Below are positions 14,768 through 23,236 of a DNA stretch of 32,721 bases, piece by piece. The position numbers were made by a program, and so were the translations under genes. The stretch comes from Clostridia bacterium (GTDB lineage Bacteria; Bacillota; Clostridia; Christensenellales; Borkfalkiaceae): assembly GCA_017626495.1 (NCBI GenBank), contig JAGAIP010000002.1, forward strand, positions 1 through 32,721, in the 5' to 3' direction. The number at the start of each line of letters is the position of its first letter. Positions within the stretch are counted from its first letter, which is position 1. A model generated the notes under the pieces. It had not been told where the DNA came from, did no database searches, and worked only from the letters and a program-made list of their open reading frames with translations.

Positions 14768-14803
14768 CTTTTTTTCTGTACAAATGACGGCTTTTTCAAA
14801 AAA

Positions 14804-15994
14804 TTAGCAGAGCGCGAGCGTTTCGCGAGCGATCATAAGCTCTTCGTTCGTGGGAATGACGAGTACTCTGACCTTTGAATTCTCTCCCGTGATCTCCATA
14901 ATAGAGGAAGATCTCTGCTTATTCTTTTCTGCGTCGAACTCTACGCCGAGGCATTCGAGTCCTTTGAGGATTCTTGCTCTCGTGAAAGCGGAGTTTTCGC
15001 CGATTCCGGCCGTAAATACGAGACAATCGAGTCCGCCCATTGCAACGGTATACGCGCCGATATATTTCTTTACGTTGTAAGCGAACAAATTGACTGCAAG
15101 CTCCGCGCGGTAATTTCCCGCTTCCGTCGCCTGTTGAAGGTCTCTGAAATCGCTGGAAACGCCGGAAACGCCCATAACGCCGCACTTCTTATTGAGATAG
15201 TTGATGGTTTCGTCGAAAGTCATTCCCTTCTTCTCTGCAAGGAATTTCGCCGCGGAAGGATCGATATCGCCGGAACGAGTACCCATGGGAACGCCTGCCA
15301 AAGGAGTGAATCCCATAGACGTATCGATACAGATTCCGTTTTTCACAGCAGAAATGGAAGAACCGCCGCCGAGGTGCAACGTAACGATTTTGAAGTCTTT
15401 TCCTTCAGCGTCGCAATACTTGATCGCTTCCTGAGAAACGTACTTATGCGACGTTCCGTGCGCGCCGTAACGCCTAACCTTATAATCCTGATAATCCTGA
15501 TAATCGATGGCGTAGAGCTTTGCCTCGTCGGGCATCGTGGAATGGAACGCCGTATCGAATACCGCAACGTTGGACTTGCCGGGCATAGCCTCCATACACG
15601 CCATAATACCCATTACGTTCGCAGGGTTATGAATGGGAGCAAACTCATAGGTCTTTTTGAGCGTTTCAAGAGCTTCCGGAGTTACGAGCGTGGTTTTCGT
15701 GAAGTATTCCCCCGAACCGACCACTCTGTGTCCGATCGCGCCGATTTCGTCGAGAGAGGAAAGAACGCCGACTTCTTGATCCGTGAGCGCGTCGATGACC
15801 ATCTTGATCGCAACGGTATGATCGGGCATTGCCTGTTCGTACTTCGTCTCTTTGCCGTTTGCTTTATGTACGAGGTTGGAGCCTTCGATACCGATTCTCT
15901 CGCAAATACCTTTTGCGATGACCGATTCGTTCTCCATGTCGATGAGCTGATATTTCAGGGAAGAACTTCCTGCGTTGATAACCAAAATTTTCAT
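14804..15994 (-). CDS. ackA: acetate kinase
   Basis: The enzyme interconverts acetate plus ATP and acetyl phosphate plus ADP. With Pta it gives the fermentative ATP-yielding route from acetyl-CoA. The 396 residues are full length and contain all signatures: KILVINAGSSSLKYQL at the N-terminus, GHRVVGSG, VFDTAFHSTMP, RYGAHGTSHKYV with the catalytic Arg/His region, LHLGGGSS and DTSMGFTPLAGVPMGTRSGD. The ATG at 15994 has AGAGGGTATC upstream and lies 15 nt after the pta stop. Pta-ackA form one operon whose transcript may extend into yceD-rpmF. Confidence 0.97.
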   Translation of the reverse strand: MKILVINAGSSSLKYQLIDMENESVIAKGICERIGIEGSNLVHKANGKETKYEQAMPDHTVAIKMVIDALTDQEVGVLSSLDEIGAIGHRVVGSGEYFTKTTLVTPEALETLKKTYEFAPIHNPANVMGIMACMEAMPGKSNVAVFDTAFHSTMPDEAKLYAIDYQDYQDYKVRRYGAHGTSHKYVSQEAIKYCDAEGKDFKIVTLHLGGGSSISAVKNGICIDTSMGFTPLAGVPMGTRSGDIDPSAAKFLAEKKGMTFDETINYLNKKCGVMGVSGVSSDFRDLQQATEAGNYRAELAVNLFAYNVKKYIGAYTVAMGGLDCLVFTAGIGENSAFTRARILKGLECLGVEFDAEKNKQRSSSIMEITGENSKVRVLVIPTNEELMIARETLALC

Positions 15995-16009
15995 ATTGAT
16001 ACCCTCTGA

Positions 16010-17017
16010 TTATAATGTAGATTGCAACGCTGTGATTGCCACGGTCGCAACGATGTCCTCCATGCTGCAACCTCTGGACAAATCGTTCAAAGGTTTTGCA
16101 AAGCCCTGACATACGGGACCGACTGCCATGAATCCGCCGAGTCTCTCCGCAATTTTATATCCGATGTTGCCCGCGTTGATGTCGGGGAATACGAATACGT
16201 TTGCAGCGCCTGCAACGGAAGAGTTGGGAGCTTTCAATGCAGCGACCTTGGAAACGAGCGCCGCATCGAACTGGAATTCTCCGTCGAGTTTCAAATCGGG
16301 AGCTTTCTCGTTTGCGAGCTGAACGGCGGTCTTGACCTTTTCAACGGTGTTGGTGTATTTCGCGTCGTTACCGCTGCCCTTCGTAGAGAAAGAGAGCATT
16401 GCAACCTTAGGATCGATTCCCGCAATGACTTTACCCGTCTGCGCGGAAGAAATAGCAATCTCCGCAAGCTCTTCGGCGGTAGGACAAATATTGAGCGCGC
16501 AGTCTGCAAATACGAATGCGCCGTCGGGGCAGAACTGATTTCCGCCTTCGGGAGCGATCATGACGAAACAGCTGGAAACGAGTTTTGTTCCGGGAGCGGT
16601 TTTAATGATTTGAAGTCCGGGACGAAGCGTGTTTGCCGTGGAATGGCACGCGCCCGAAACGTAACCGTCGACGTCGCCCGCTTTCAGCATCAGCGCGCCG
16701 AAGAACGTTCTGTCTTTCGCGAGCTTGTTTGCTTCTTCCTCAGTCATTCCCTTGGACTTTCTGATTTCATAGAGAATCTTCGCATATTCAGCCGTTTTTT
16801 CAGACGTTTCAGGATCAATGACGGTAACCCCGGTCAAATCGACGTCGGGAGCGACTCTTTTAGCCTCTTCCTCGTTACCGATCAGAACGATTTTTGCAAT
16901 CCCCTCTTTGGTTACCTGGGCGGCAGCCTCTACGACGCGTTTATCCTCTCCTTCGCAAAGAACGATCGTCTTTTGGAGCGCGGCGGCTTTTGCCTTGATC
17001 TCATCCAACAATGGCAT
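16010..17017 (-). CDS. pta: phosphate acetyltransferase (short form)
   Basis: Pta converts acetyl-CoA and phosphate into acetyl phosphate, the substrate of AckA. The 335-residue length is the short form with only the catalytic domain, as in most Firmicutes. Visible features are AAALQKTIVLCEGEDKRVVEA at the N-terminus, LKAGDVDGYVSGACHSTANT near 115, VVTVAITA-type ending and FVFPDINAGNIGYKIAERLG near 280. The ATG at 17017 has AGGAG 8 nt upstream. It is the first gene of the pta-ackA operon and diverges from tmcAL. Confidence 0.97.
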   Translation of the reverse strand: MPLLDEIKAKAAALQKTIVLCEGEDKRVVEAAAQVTKEGIAKIVLIGNEEEAKRVAPDVDLTGVTVIDPETSEKTAEYAKILYEIRKSKGMTEEEANKLAKDRTFFGALMLKAGDVDGYVSGACHSTANTLRPGLQIIKTAPGTKLVSSCFVMIAPEGGNQFCPDGAFVFADCALNICPTAEELAEIAISSAQTGKVIAGIDPKVAMLSFSTKGSGNDAKYTNTVEKVKTAVQLANEKAPDLKLDGEFQFDAALVSKVAALKAPNSSVAGAANVFVFPDINAGNIGYKIAERLGGFMAVGPVCQGFAKPLNDLSRGCSMEDIVATVAITALQSTL

Positions 17018-17100
17018 AATTTTTCTCCTTCAAAATACTTTCTTTCTGAGAAAAAATCGTTTATAATGAATCAAACGGTCTTTTCAATACATACATTGGT

Positions 17101-17129
17101 ATTATACACCTTTTTTTATGTTTTGTAAA
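17101..17129 (-). promoter_or_regulatory. promoter of pta-ackA
   Basis: On the minus strand TTTACA (17124-17129), 17 nt, TATAAT (17101-17106). The leader is about 75 nt and shows no riboswitch that I can recognise. Confidence 0.75.
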
Positions 17130-17148
17130 GAAATCAATGGGAAAAAGT

Positions 17149-18279
17149 ATGAAAATTTGTGCTATAATTTGCGAATACAATCCCTTTCATCTCGGGCATC
17201 GCTATTTAATCGAACAAATCAAAAAGACAAATCAATTCGACACGATCTTATGCGTCATGAGCGAACATTTTACGCAACGCGGAGAAATCGCGATGCTCGA
17301 TTCCTACACGAGGGCAAGACATGCCGTTTTAGGCGGTGCGGACGCGGTCGTTTCTCTGCCCTGCGTTTTCGCGACTTCCTCTGCCGAAACTTTCGCAAAG
17401 GGCGCAATCAATCTATTATCGACGATTCCTTCCGTGAAAGCGATTGCGTTCGGAGTCGAGAACGGCTCCGAGAACGATTTTCGTTTTGCGGCTGAAAAAC
17501 TCAACAACGAGACAAAAGAGATTCGCGAGAGCATCTGTGAGAGCATGAAAACGGGCATGAGCTACATTCGCGCCCGTGAAAAAGCATACGGCGAACCGAG
17601 TTCCTTTCTTTCCTCGCCGAATAATATTTTGGGAATCGAATACGCAAGAGCGATTTTATCCGCACAGGCTGATATTTCCATCATTCCCGTCAAGCGCGTC
17701 GGACAGGGCTATCTCGAAACAAATCGAGCCGAAGAATTTGCCTCCGCATCGTCCATTCGCGCTCATCTCAACGACGGCGGCTACCTCAAAAACCATCTTC
17801 CCGCTTTCGTTTTCGACGATATTTTGCCTTCTCCTCAGCACGATTATGAAATCGCATGCATGACGGCTCTGCGCCTTACCGATAAAGAAACGTTAAAATC
17901 CTGTCCCGATTGTTCGGAAGGGCTTGAAAATGCAATTTTATCGCATTACGTTTCCTACGGCGAACTCGTCGATTCTGTCAGCGGAAAACGGTATACGAAA
18001 TCGAGAATCAGAAGGATTTTACTCCACAATCTGTTGGGAATCCGTAGCTTGGATATGAAAACCGCCCTGCGTACCCCTCTGTATCTTAAAGTTTTAGCTG
18101 TGGGGGAAAACAAAAAAATTTTGTCGGCGCTCTCCGAATCGCCCCTTCCTCTCCTCACCAAGGGAGAACACGCCTTAGCTTTGAATCGGGAACAAGCATA
18201 TTTCTATGCGTTAGAACAAAAGGCGGAACGCATTTACGAGGTGTGCGCACAAAGAAAAATTTGCAAGAAAATTTTTTGA
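17149..18279 (+). CDS. tmcAL: tRNA(Met) cytidine acetate ligase TmcAL (YlbM)
   Basis: TmcAL makes N4-acetylcytidine at the wobble base of elongator tRNA-Met, using acetate and ATP through acetyl-AMP. The protein opens with CAIICEYNPFHLGH, the HxGH nucleotide-binding motif (His14 and His17). FDTILCVMSEHFTQRG follows, as do SLPCVFATSSAETFAKGAI and the conserved SPNNILGIEYARAI and ASSIRAHL blocks. At 376 residues it is near full length for the family. The ATG at 17149 gives the normal N-terminus (MKICAII). An ATG four codons earlier (17137) is also possible, and both ribosome sites are weak. It is divergent from pta-ackA, whose pathway makes or consumes its substrate acetate. Confidence 0.92.
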   Translation: MKICAIICEYNPFHLGHRYLIEQIKKTNQFDTILCVMSEHFTQRGEIAMLDSYTRARHAVLGGADAVVSLPCVFATSSAETFAKGAINLLSTIPSVKAIAFGVENGSENDFRFAAEKLNNETKEIRESICESMKTGMSYIRAREKAYGEPSSFLSSPNNILGIEYARAILSAQADISIIPVKRVGQGYLETNRAEEFASASSIRAHLNDGGYLKNHLPAFVFDDILPSPQHDYEIACMTALRLTDKETLKSCPDCSEGLENAILSHYVSYGELVDSVSGKRYTKSRIRRILLHNLLGIRSLDMKTALRTPLYLKVLAVGENKKILSALSESPLPLLTKGEHALALNREQAYFYALEQKAERIYEVCAQRKICKKIF

Positions 18280-18296
18280 AAAGTAGCAAAAAACGC

Positions 18297-18325
18297 TTGC
18301 TTTTTTCTAAGAAATATTATATTAT
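18297..18325 (+). promoter_or_regulatory. promoter of tRNA-Ser
   Basis: TTGCTT (18297-18302), 17 nt, TATTAT (18320-18325), with the tRNA starting 13 nt later. Confidence 0.55.
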
Positions 18326-18337
18326 ATACGAGCTGTT

Positions 18338-18426
18338 GCAGAGATGGCTGAGTGGTCTAAGGCGCACGATTGGAAATCGTGTGAGGTCAAAAGCCTCCGG
18401 AGGTTCAAATCCTCTTCTCTGCGCCA
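18338..18426 (+). tRNA. tRNA-Ser (GGA anticodon)
   Basis: The acceptor arm GCAGAGA (18338-18344) pairs with TCTCTGC (18416-18422). The discriminator is G and CCA is encoded. The anticodon stem CACGA/TCGTG holds the loop TTGGAAA, giving GGA. A long variable arm (GAGGTCAAAAGCCTC region) and the T arm GGTTCAAATCC confirm the serine class. It reads UCC and UCU codons. Confidence 0.96.
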
Positions 18427-18466
18427 AATAAGGTGTCTTTTGCTCAAAAAAGACACCTTATTTTTT
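18427..18466 (+). terminator. terminator of tRNA-Ser
   Basis: AATAAGGTGTCTTTT (18427-18441), loop GCTC, then AAAAAAGACACCTTATT and more T. A stem of about 15 bp starts right after the CCA end. Confidence 0.9.
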
Positions 18467-18532
18467 TCAAGAATCATCATACACAAACCGTATCCAAACG
18501 GTGATAATCCTCGCATATCCATACGCAACGAT

Positions 18533-18565
18533 AGGATATGCCGTCTTTACGGCATATCCTTTTTC
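18533..18565 (+). terminator. second hairpin terminator, gene unknown
   Basis: AGGATATGCCGT (18533-18544), loop CTTT, ACGGCATATCCT (18549-18560), then TTTTC. A perfect 12-bp stem. It works on the plus strand, but no gene lies between it and the tRNA terminator; it may end read-through or a short unrecognised RNA. Confidence 0.6.
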
Positions 18566-18622
18566 ATCTCATAACGATTTTCGTTGCTCTTTCTGTTTTA
18601 AGGAGTATTTTTTGAAAAATAT

Positions 18623-18646
18623 GACGACTGAAATCATTCAGCCGTC
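18623..18646 (-). terminator. terminator of rfbB
   Basis: On the minus strand GACGGCTGAA, loop TGAT, TTCAGTCGTC (one G-U pair), then ATATTTTT. It lies about 150 nt beyond the rfbB stop. Confidence 0.6.
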
Positions 18647-18797
18647 TGTTATTCTGTATTTCTTCTTGATTGATAACGGCAGTTTTCCGTAATCGCAAAT
18701 TTAACCGTAGAAAACATTCTCGCGACAAGGCATAAAACAGATTTTCTTTTTCTTATCAGCCTTCTGCGCCCTGTCTGAATATATCGGAGGACTCCGC

Positions 18798-19820
18798 CTA
18801 TCTCTTTTTGTAATTTGTTTCGAGCCAGTTCTGATATTCTCCGCTTTCCACGTGAGAGAGCCATTCCTGATGTTCGAGATTCCAACGAATCGTTTCGACG
18901 ATGCCCGTATCGAAATTATATTCGGGTTTCCAGCCGAGCTCCGTCTCGATCTTCGTCGGGTCCATCGCGTAGCGCAAATCGTGTCCCGGACGATCCGTTA
19001 CATAGGAAATCAAGGATTCAGGTTTTCCGAGTTCTCTCAGAATCGTCCTGACGACTTCCAAATTCGTCCGCTCGTTGTGTCCTCCGATGTTATAGACCTC
19101 TCCGTCCCGTCCGTTTCTGACAACGAGATCAATTGCCGTACAGTGATCTCCGACGTAAAGCCAATCTCTGACGTTTTCACCCTTTCCGTATACGGGAAGT
19201 TTCTCGTTTCTGAGCGCTTTTTGAATCATCAACGGAATAAGTTTTTCGGGGAAATGATAAGGACCGTAGTTGTTGGAACAACGAGAAATCGTCACGGGCA
19301 ACCCGAACGTTCTGTGATATGCCAAAACGAGCAGATCGGCAGACGCTTTGGAAGCGGAATAGGGAGACGACGTATGAATGGGCGTCTCTTCCGTAAAAAA
19401 CAGATCCGTTCTGTCCAAAGGAAGATCACCGTATACTTCGTCGGTAGATACCTGATGATAACGCTTGATTCCGTATTTACGGCAAGCGTCCATGAGTACC
19501 TGCGTACCCAAAATATTCGTTTGAAGGAAGATTTCGGGATTCGTAATCGATCTGTCTACGTGCGATTCTGCGGCAAAGTTGACGACGTAGTCAAACTGTT
19601 CCTCCTCGAACAGACGGTAAACCGCCTCTCTGTTACAGATATTTTCATGGACAAATTTGAAATTCGGTTTCTCCATAATGGGAGCGAGCGTTTCCATATT
19701 GCCGGCATACGTCAAAGCGTCGATGCATACATATTCATCTTCGGGATAACGATTGACCATAATATGAAGGAAGTTTCCCCCGATAAAACCTGCGCCGCCT
19801 GTTACCAAAAATTTTGACAT
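18798..19820 (-). CDS. rfbB: dTDP-glucose 4,6-dehydratase
   Basis: The enzyme turns dTDP-glucose into dTDP-4-keto-6-deoxyglucose, the second step of dTDP-rhamnose and related sugars. The 340-residue protein has the NAD motif GGAGFIG (8-14), the STDEVYG segment with the catalytic Thr126-Asp127-Glu128, and Tyr154-x3-Lys158 (YSASK). CSNNYGPYHFPEKLIPL and VRDWLYVGDHCTAID are also present. The start ATG at 19820 has AGGAG at 6 nt and a promoter of its own. No rfbA, rfbC or rfbD lies in the window, so it is an isolated gene and the rest of the pathway must be elsewhere. Confidence 0.95.
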   Translation of the reverse strand: MSKFLVTGGAGFIGGNFLHIMVNRYPEDEYVCIDALTYAGNMETLAPIMEKPNFKFVHENICNREAVYRLFEEEQFDYVVNFAAESHVDRSITNPEIFLQTNILGTQVLMDACRKYGIKRYHQVSTDEVYGDLPLDRTDLFFTEETPIHTSSPYSASKASADLLVLAYHRTFGLPVTISRCSNNYGPYHFPEKLIPLMIQKALRNEKLPVYGKGENVRDWLYVGDHCTAIDLVVRNGRDGEVYNIGGHNERTNLEVVRTILRELGKPESLISYVTDRPGHDLRYAMDPTKIETELGWKPEYNFDTGIVETIRWNLEHQEWLSHVESGEYQNWLETNYKKR

Positions 19821-19855
19821 TGTATTCTCCTGTCATTTTCTGTCCGTCGGATATT

Positions 19856-19883
19856 ATTATACATTTTTTTTTGCGTTTGTCAA
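19856..19883 (-). promoter_or_regulatory. promoter of rfbB
   Basis: On the minus strand TTGACA (19878-19883), 16 nt, TATAAT (19856-19861), about 35 nt before the start codon. Confidence 0.8.
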
Positions 19884-19927
19884 TCCTTATGATAAAAACA
19901 ATGAAGTTCTTTTGCCGAATGCGCGAA

Positions 19928-19952
19928 AAAGACAGGCATAACGCCTGCCTTT
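19928..19952 (-). terminator. terminator of ugd
   Basis: On the minus strand AAAGGCAGGC, loop GTTAT, GCCTGTCTTTTT: a 10-bp stem with one G-U pair and a T run, 10 nt beyond the ugd stop. Confidence 0.85.
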
Positions 19953-19961
19953 ACCGTATGT

Positions 19962-21197
19962 TTAATCTCTTCTGAACAAGTCTCTCGTATAAACTTTTTC
20001 CTGTACGTCGTCGAGACAGGAATCGTATCTGTTCGCAACGATAACGTGGCTCATTTTCTTAAAAGTTTCGAGATCGTGAACGACTTTATTTTCAAAGAAC
20101 GTATCGTCGGAAAGCGTGGGTTCGTAAATAACGATTTCGGCGCCCTTTGCTCTCATTCGTTTCATAACGCCCTGAATAGAGCTTTGACGGAAATTATCCG
20201 AATTTGATTTCATCGTCAGACGATAAACCCCTACAACGACGTGTTTTCCCGGAACTCCGCCGTCGCCGAGCGTATCGTTCTCTCCATAGTAACCTGCTTT
20301 TCTTAAAATTTCTTCCGCAATGAAGTCCTTTCTCGTTCGGTTCGATTCCACGATTGCGGAAATCAGATTTTCGGGAACGTCCTCAAAATTAGCTTTGAGC
20401 TGTTTGGTATCTTTCGGCAAACAATAACCACCGTAACCGAATGACGGATTGTTATAATGCGTTCCGATACGGGGATCGAGACATACTCCGTCGATGATGG
20501 ATTTCGTATCGAGCCCTTTGCTCTCCGCGTAGGTGTCGAGTTCGTTGAAATAGGCGACGCGAAGCGCCAGATAGGTATTTGCGAACAGCTTGACCGCCTC
20601 TGCCTCGGTCGGATTCATGAAAAGCGTGTCGATATTTTCCTTAATCGCGCCCTCCTGCAAAAGCTCTGCGAATTTATGCGCCATCGCCTCGACTCGTTCA
20701 TCGCCTTTCGGACAGCCGACGATGATTCTGGAAGGATAGAGATTATCATAGAGCGCCTTGCTTTCCCTTAAAAATTCAGGAGAAAAGATAATATTTTTCG
20801 TATTGTACTTCGCCCTTACGCTCTCCGTATAGCCGACGGGAATGGTAGACTTAATGACCATGACGGCGTTCGGATTGACACTTAACACGAGCTCTATGAC
20901 CTGTTCGACGTATTTCGTATCGAAGAAATTCTTCTTTGTATCATAATTGGTGGGCGCCGCTATGACGACGAGCTCCGCCTCGCGATACGCCTTCGCCCCG
21001 TCAAGCGTAGCAACGAGATTTAACTCTTTTTCTGCGAGATATCTTTCGATATAATCGTCTTGAATGGGACTGATTCTACGGTTGATTTTATCCACCTTTT
21101 CGGGCACGACGTCAACAGCGACGACTTCGTTGTGTTGAGATAATAAAACCGCTAAGGAAAGTCCGACGTATCCCGTTCCCGCCACTGCTATTTTCAT
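19962..21197 (-). CDS. ugd: UDP-glucose 6-dehydrogenase
   Basis: The enzyme oxidises UDP-glucose twice to UDP-glucuronate, a precursor of acidic surface polysaccharides. The 411-residue protein follows E. coli Ugd closely. It has GTGYVGLS (7-14), [26 protein letters not shown], the substrate loop and the catalytic Cys259 in [16 protein letters not shown] stretch of about 20 residues ([18 protein letters not shown], near 310) is longer than in the E. coli enzyme, just before the C-terminal domain. The ATG at 21197 has CAGGAG 9 nt upstream. No good promoter was found in the 193 nt above it, so it may be read from the sugar operon upstream. Confidence 0.94.
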   Translation of the reverse strand: MKIAVAGTGYVGLSLAVLLSQHNEVVAVDVVPEKVDKINRRISPIQDDYIERYLAEKELNLVATLDGAKAYREAELVVIAAPTNYDTKKNFFDTKYVEQVIELVLSVNPNAVMVIKSTIPVGYTESVRAKYNTKNIIFSPEFLRESKALYDNLYPSRIIVGCPKGDERVEAMAHKFAELLQEGAIKENIDTLFMNPTEAEAVKLFANTYLALRVAYFNELDTYAESKGLDTKSIIDGVCLDPRIGTHYNNPSFGYGGYCLPKDTKQLKANFEDVPENLISAIVESNRTRKDFIAEEILRKAGYYGENDTLGDGGVPGKHVVVGVYRLTMKSNSDNFRQSSIQGVMKRMRAKGAEIVIYEPTLSDDTFFENKVVHDLETFKKMSHVIVANRYDSCLDDVQEKVYTRDLFRRD

Positions 21198-21237
21198 TTC
21201 TGAAACTCCTGAATATTTTTATTTTGAAAAGACCTAA

Positions 21238-21298
21238 CACCTCCATCAATAAAACGAATATTCAACCAGAAGACGGGAATAATCATAGAATGGAGGTG
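21238..21298. repeat. 9-bp inverted repeat over a ribosome site
   Basis: CACCTCCAT (21238-21246) and ATGGAGGTG (21290-21298) are exact inverse copies 43 nt apart. The right copy is the ribosome site of the 30-codon gene that follows, so RNA pairing could hide it. Confidence 0.5.
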
Positions 21299-21301
21299 AG
21301 T

Positions 21302-21394
21302 ATGGTTTTTTTATTTCTTTCAATCGGATTTATTGTCGGTGCGAATTTCGGCGTCATCATTATGGCGATCTTCTCCGCAACGAAAAATCACTAA
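21302..21394 (+). CDS. 30-residue membrane microprotein (DUF3789-like)
   Basis: ATG at 21302 has an excellent ribosome site, GGAGGTGA, 4 nt before it. The 30 codons translate to one membrane helix rich in Gly, Ile and Phe (MVFLFLSIGFIVGANFGVII and MAIF) with a short polar tail SATKNH. This looks like DUF3789-type small proteins of Firmicutes, which have a Gly-Ala-Asn helix and a charged tail. An in-frame ATG at 21290 would add four residues. It reads opposite to its neighbours and overlaps the stop of the membrane dehydratase gene by 4 nt. It lies between ugd and that gene, where it could act on membrane sugar enzymes. That is speculation; function is unknown. Confidence 0.6.
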   Translation: MVFLFLSIGFIVGANFGVIIMAIFSATKNH

Positions 21395-23220
21395 TTGTCG
21401 GTAATCTTATAAGTGGGCACGAGATCGGCGACGAGTTGCTTCATATTGTCGGTTTCCATATGCGCCGCATCGTAGAGCTTTTTCAAAGAGCTCCAAAGGA
21501 AAGCTTCGTCGAGGTCGATGGGATTTGCAATATTGATGAGCCCGTTCGGCGTCTTTTGCATTCCCTCTTCGCTCATAAGCCGTTCTTCATACAGCTTTTC
21601 GCCGGGACGAAGTCCCGTACATTTGATTTCGATGTCTACGTTCGGCTCGTATCCCGAAAGCTTGATGAGATTATACGCAAGGTCGTAGATCCTGACAGGT
21701 TCTCCCATATCGAGGACAAAAATCTGTCCGCCCTGCGCATACGCGCCCGCTTGAAGGACGAGCGACACTGCCTCTGGAATGGTCATGAAATAACGGATAA
21801 TGTCCTTGTGCGTTACGGTGACGGGACCTCCCTCTGCAATTTGCTTTTTGAACAGAGGAATGACGGAACCGTTGGATCCGAGTACGTTTCCGAACCGAAC
21901 GGCAACGAATTTCGTATGCTCGCTGTGTCGACCGATCGTCTGAATGATCATCTCGCAGATTCTCTTCGTTGCGCCCATGACGTTAGTCGGATTGACGGCT
22001 TTATCGGTTGAGATCTGCACGAAGGTCTTGACCGCATAACGGTCTGCGCATCTTGCAACGTTGAGCGTACCGAATACGTTATTTTTGACTGCCTCGTTCG
22101 GGCTTGTCTCCATCAAGGGAACGTGCTTGTGCGCAGCCGCATTAAAGACGATGTCGGGCCGATACTTACTGAACAGGTGATTCATTTTGATCTCGTCGCG
22201 CACGCTTCCGATCAGAACGAGCAAATTCAGATCGGGAATTTTACGGACGAGCTCCTGTTGAATATCGTAGGCATTGTTTTCGTAAATATCGAAAATGATC
22301 AGCTGTTTGGGGTGATGCGTTGCGATTTGACGGCAAAGCTCGCTTCCGATCGAACCGCCGCCGCCCGTAACGAGCACGACCTGATCTTCGATGTAACCCA
22401 TGATCTCATCGAGATCGACTTTCACCTGTTCTCTTCCGAGCAAGTCTGCAATCTGCACGTCACGGAGAGCCCCGACCGATGCCTCGCCGTTGACGAGCTG
22501 GTAAATTCCGGGTAAAACCTTTACTTTACAGGGCGTTTCCTTACAGCTCTCCAAAATTACTTTCAAATCGCGTTTGGATGCCGAGGGAATCGCAACGAGA
22601 ATTTCCTGAATGTTATATTTGGCGACGTATTCGGGAATTTTATCCGTTTTTCCGACGATTTCGACGCCGCCGAGTCTCCTGCCCTGCTTTCCGTCGTCAT
22701 CGTCCACAAAGCATACGGGCAAATACTTAATCTTTTCAGAGCCCTGTATTTCTCTGAGCAAGGTCTCGCCTGCGCGTCCGGCGCCGACGATCATCGTTCT
22801 GACATAACTTTTGTCTCCGCGGAAGAAAAACAAAAGAGAAATCAAAATCCTCTTGGAAAAGCGCGTCAAACCGAGTCCGAGGAACATAAACACCGAGTAG
22901 ATGAGCGCCATCGGGAAGGTTACGAACGGATCGATGATTCCGAAAATCACGTTGACGACGAACAGACACATCGCGGCAACGGTAATTTTGATTGCGTCGA
23001 CGATACTTGCAGACTTTCCGACGATATTGTACAGTCTGAAAAGGAAAGAGACAAGGACGGTCGCCGCCGCATTCGTCAGATACCAAAATGCAAGATCAGC
23101 ATTGAAAACGAACTGTCCCTGCGCAAGCAATACGGACAGAAGAATCGAAAGCGCGACCATGACGAGGTCCGCTACGATCAGACAAGCTTTAACGATATTT
23201 GTTCTGTATTTTTTTTTCAT
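21391..23220 (-). CDS. membrane UDP-GlcNAc-type 4,6-dehydratase (CapD/PglF family)
   Basis: This family makes UDP-4-keto-6-deoxy sugars from UDP-GlcNAc for capsule or glycoprotein glycans. The 609-residue protein has four membrane helices (about 12-34, 46-64, 77-96, 101-119). A first Rossmann unit follows (VGAGRAGETLL, 145-155) and then the catalytic SDR domain: VTGGGGSIGSE (284-294), ISTDKAVNPTNVMGATKR (403-420, where Lys419 and Met415 replace the usual YxxxK), and VRFGNVLGSNGSVIPLF. It is the last gene of the GlcNAc operon, 16 nt after glmS, so it may draw directly on that pool. The sugar isomer (QuiNAc, bacillosamine or similar) cannot be told. An ATG at 23220 preceded by GGGAAAG supports the start. 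Confidence 0.9.
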   Translation of the reverse strand: MKKKYRTNIVKACLIVADLVMVALSILLSVLLAQGQFVFNADLAFWYLTNAAATVLVSFLFRLYNIVGKSASIVDAIKITVAAMCLFVVNVIFGIIDPFVTFPMALIYSVFMFLGLGLTRFSKRILISLLFFFRGDKSYVRTMIVGAGRAGETLLREIQGSEKIKYLPVCFVDDDDGKQGRRLGGVEIVGKTDKIPEYVAKYNIQEILVAIPSASKRDLKVILESCKETPCKVKVLPGIYQLVNGEASVGALRDVQIADLLGREQVKVDLDEIMGYIEDQVVLVTGGGGSIGSELCRQIATHHPKQLIIFDIYENNAYDIQQELVRKIPDLNLLVLIGSVRDEIKMNHLFSKYRPDIVFNAAAHKHVPLMETSPNEAVKNNVFGTLNVARCADRYAVKTFVQISTDKAVNPTNVMGATKRICEMIIQTIGRHSEHTKFVAVRFGNVLGSNGSVIPLFKKQIAEGGPVTVTHKDIIRYFMTIPEAVSLVLQAGAYAQGGQIFVLDMGEPVRIYDLAYNLIKLSGYEPNVDIEIKCTGLRPGEKLYEERLMSEEGMQKTPNGLINIANPIDLDEAFLWSSLKKLYDAAHMETDNMKQLVADLVPTYKITDN

Positions 23221-23236
23221 TTCTTTCCCTATACGT

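Larger units (their letters stand above)
18427..18797. other. 371-bp intergenic region after tRNA-Ser
   Basis: It contains three hairpins (tRNA terminator, a plus-strand terminator at 18533, a minus-strand terminator at 18623) and no supported gene. An outer inverted repeat GCAACGA/TCGTTGC (18525 and 18581) encloses the middle hairpin. No integrase or attachment repeat of the tRNA 3' end was seen. Confidence 0.55.

Noticed and set aside
15134-16009. Long plus-strand frame opposite ackA (also 16022-17128 opposite pta, 23699-25513 opposite glmS, 25117-26376 opposite glmM)
   Set aside because: These are mirror frames of conserved genes; the translations are Arg/Asp/Val-rich and have no domain.
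18338-18426. tRNA-Ser as integration site of the island
   Set aside because: No integrase is adjacent, no copy of the tRNA 3' end was seen elsewhere in the window, and the mobile genes lie more than 6 kb away.
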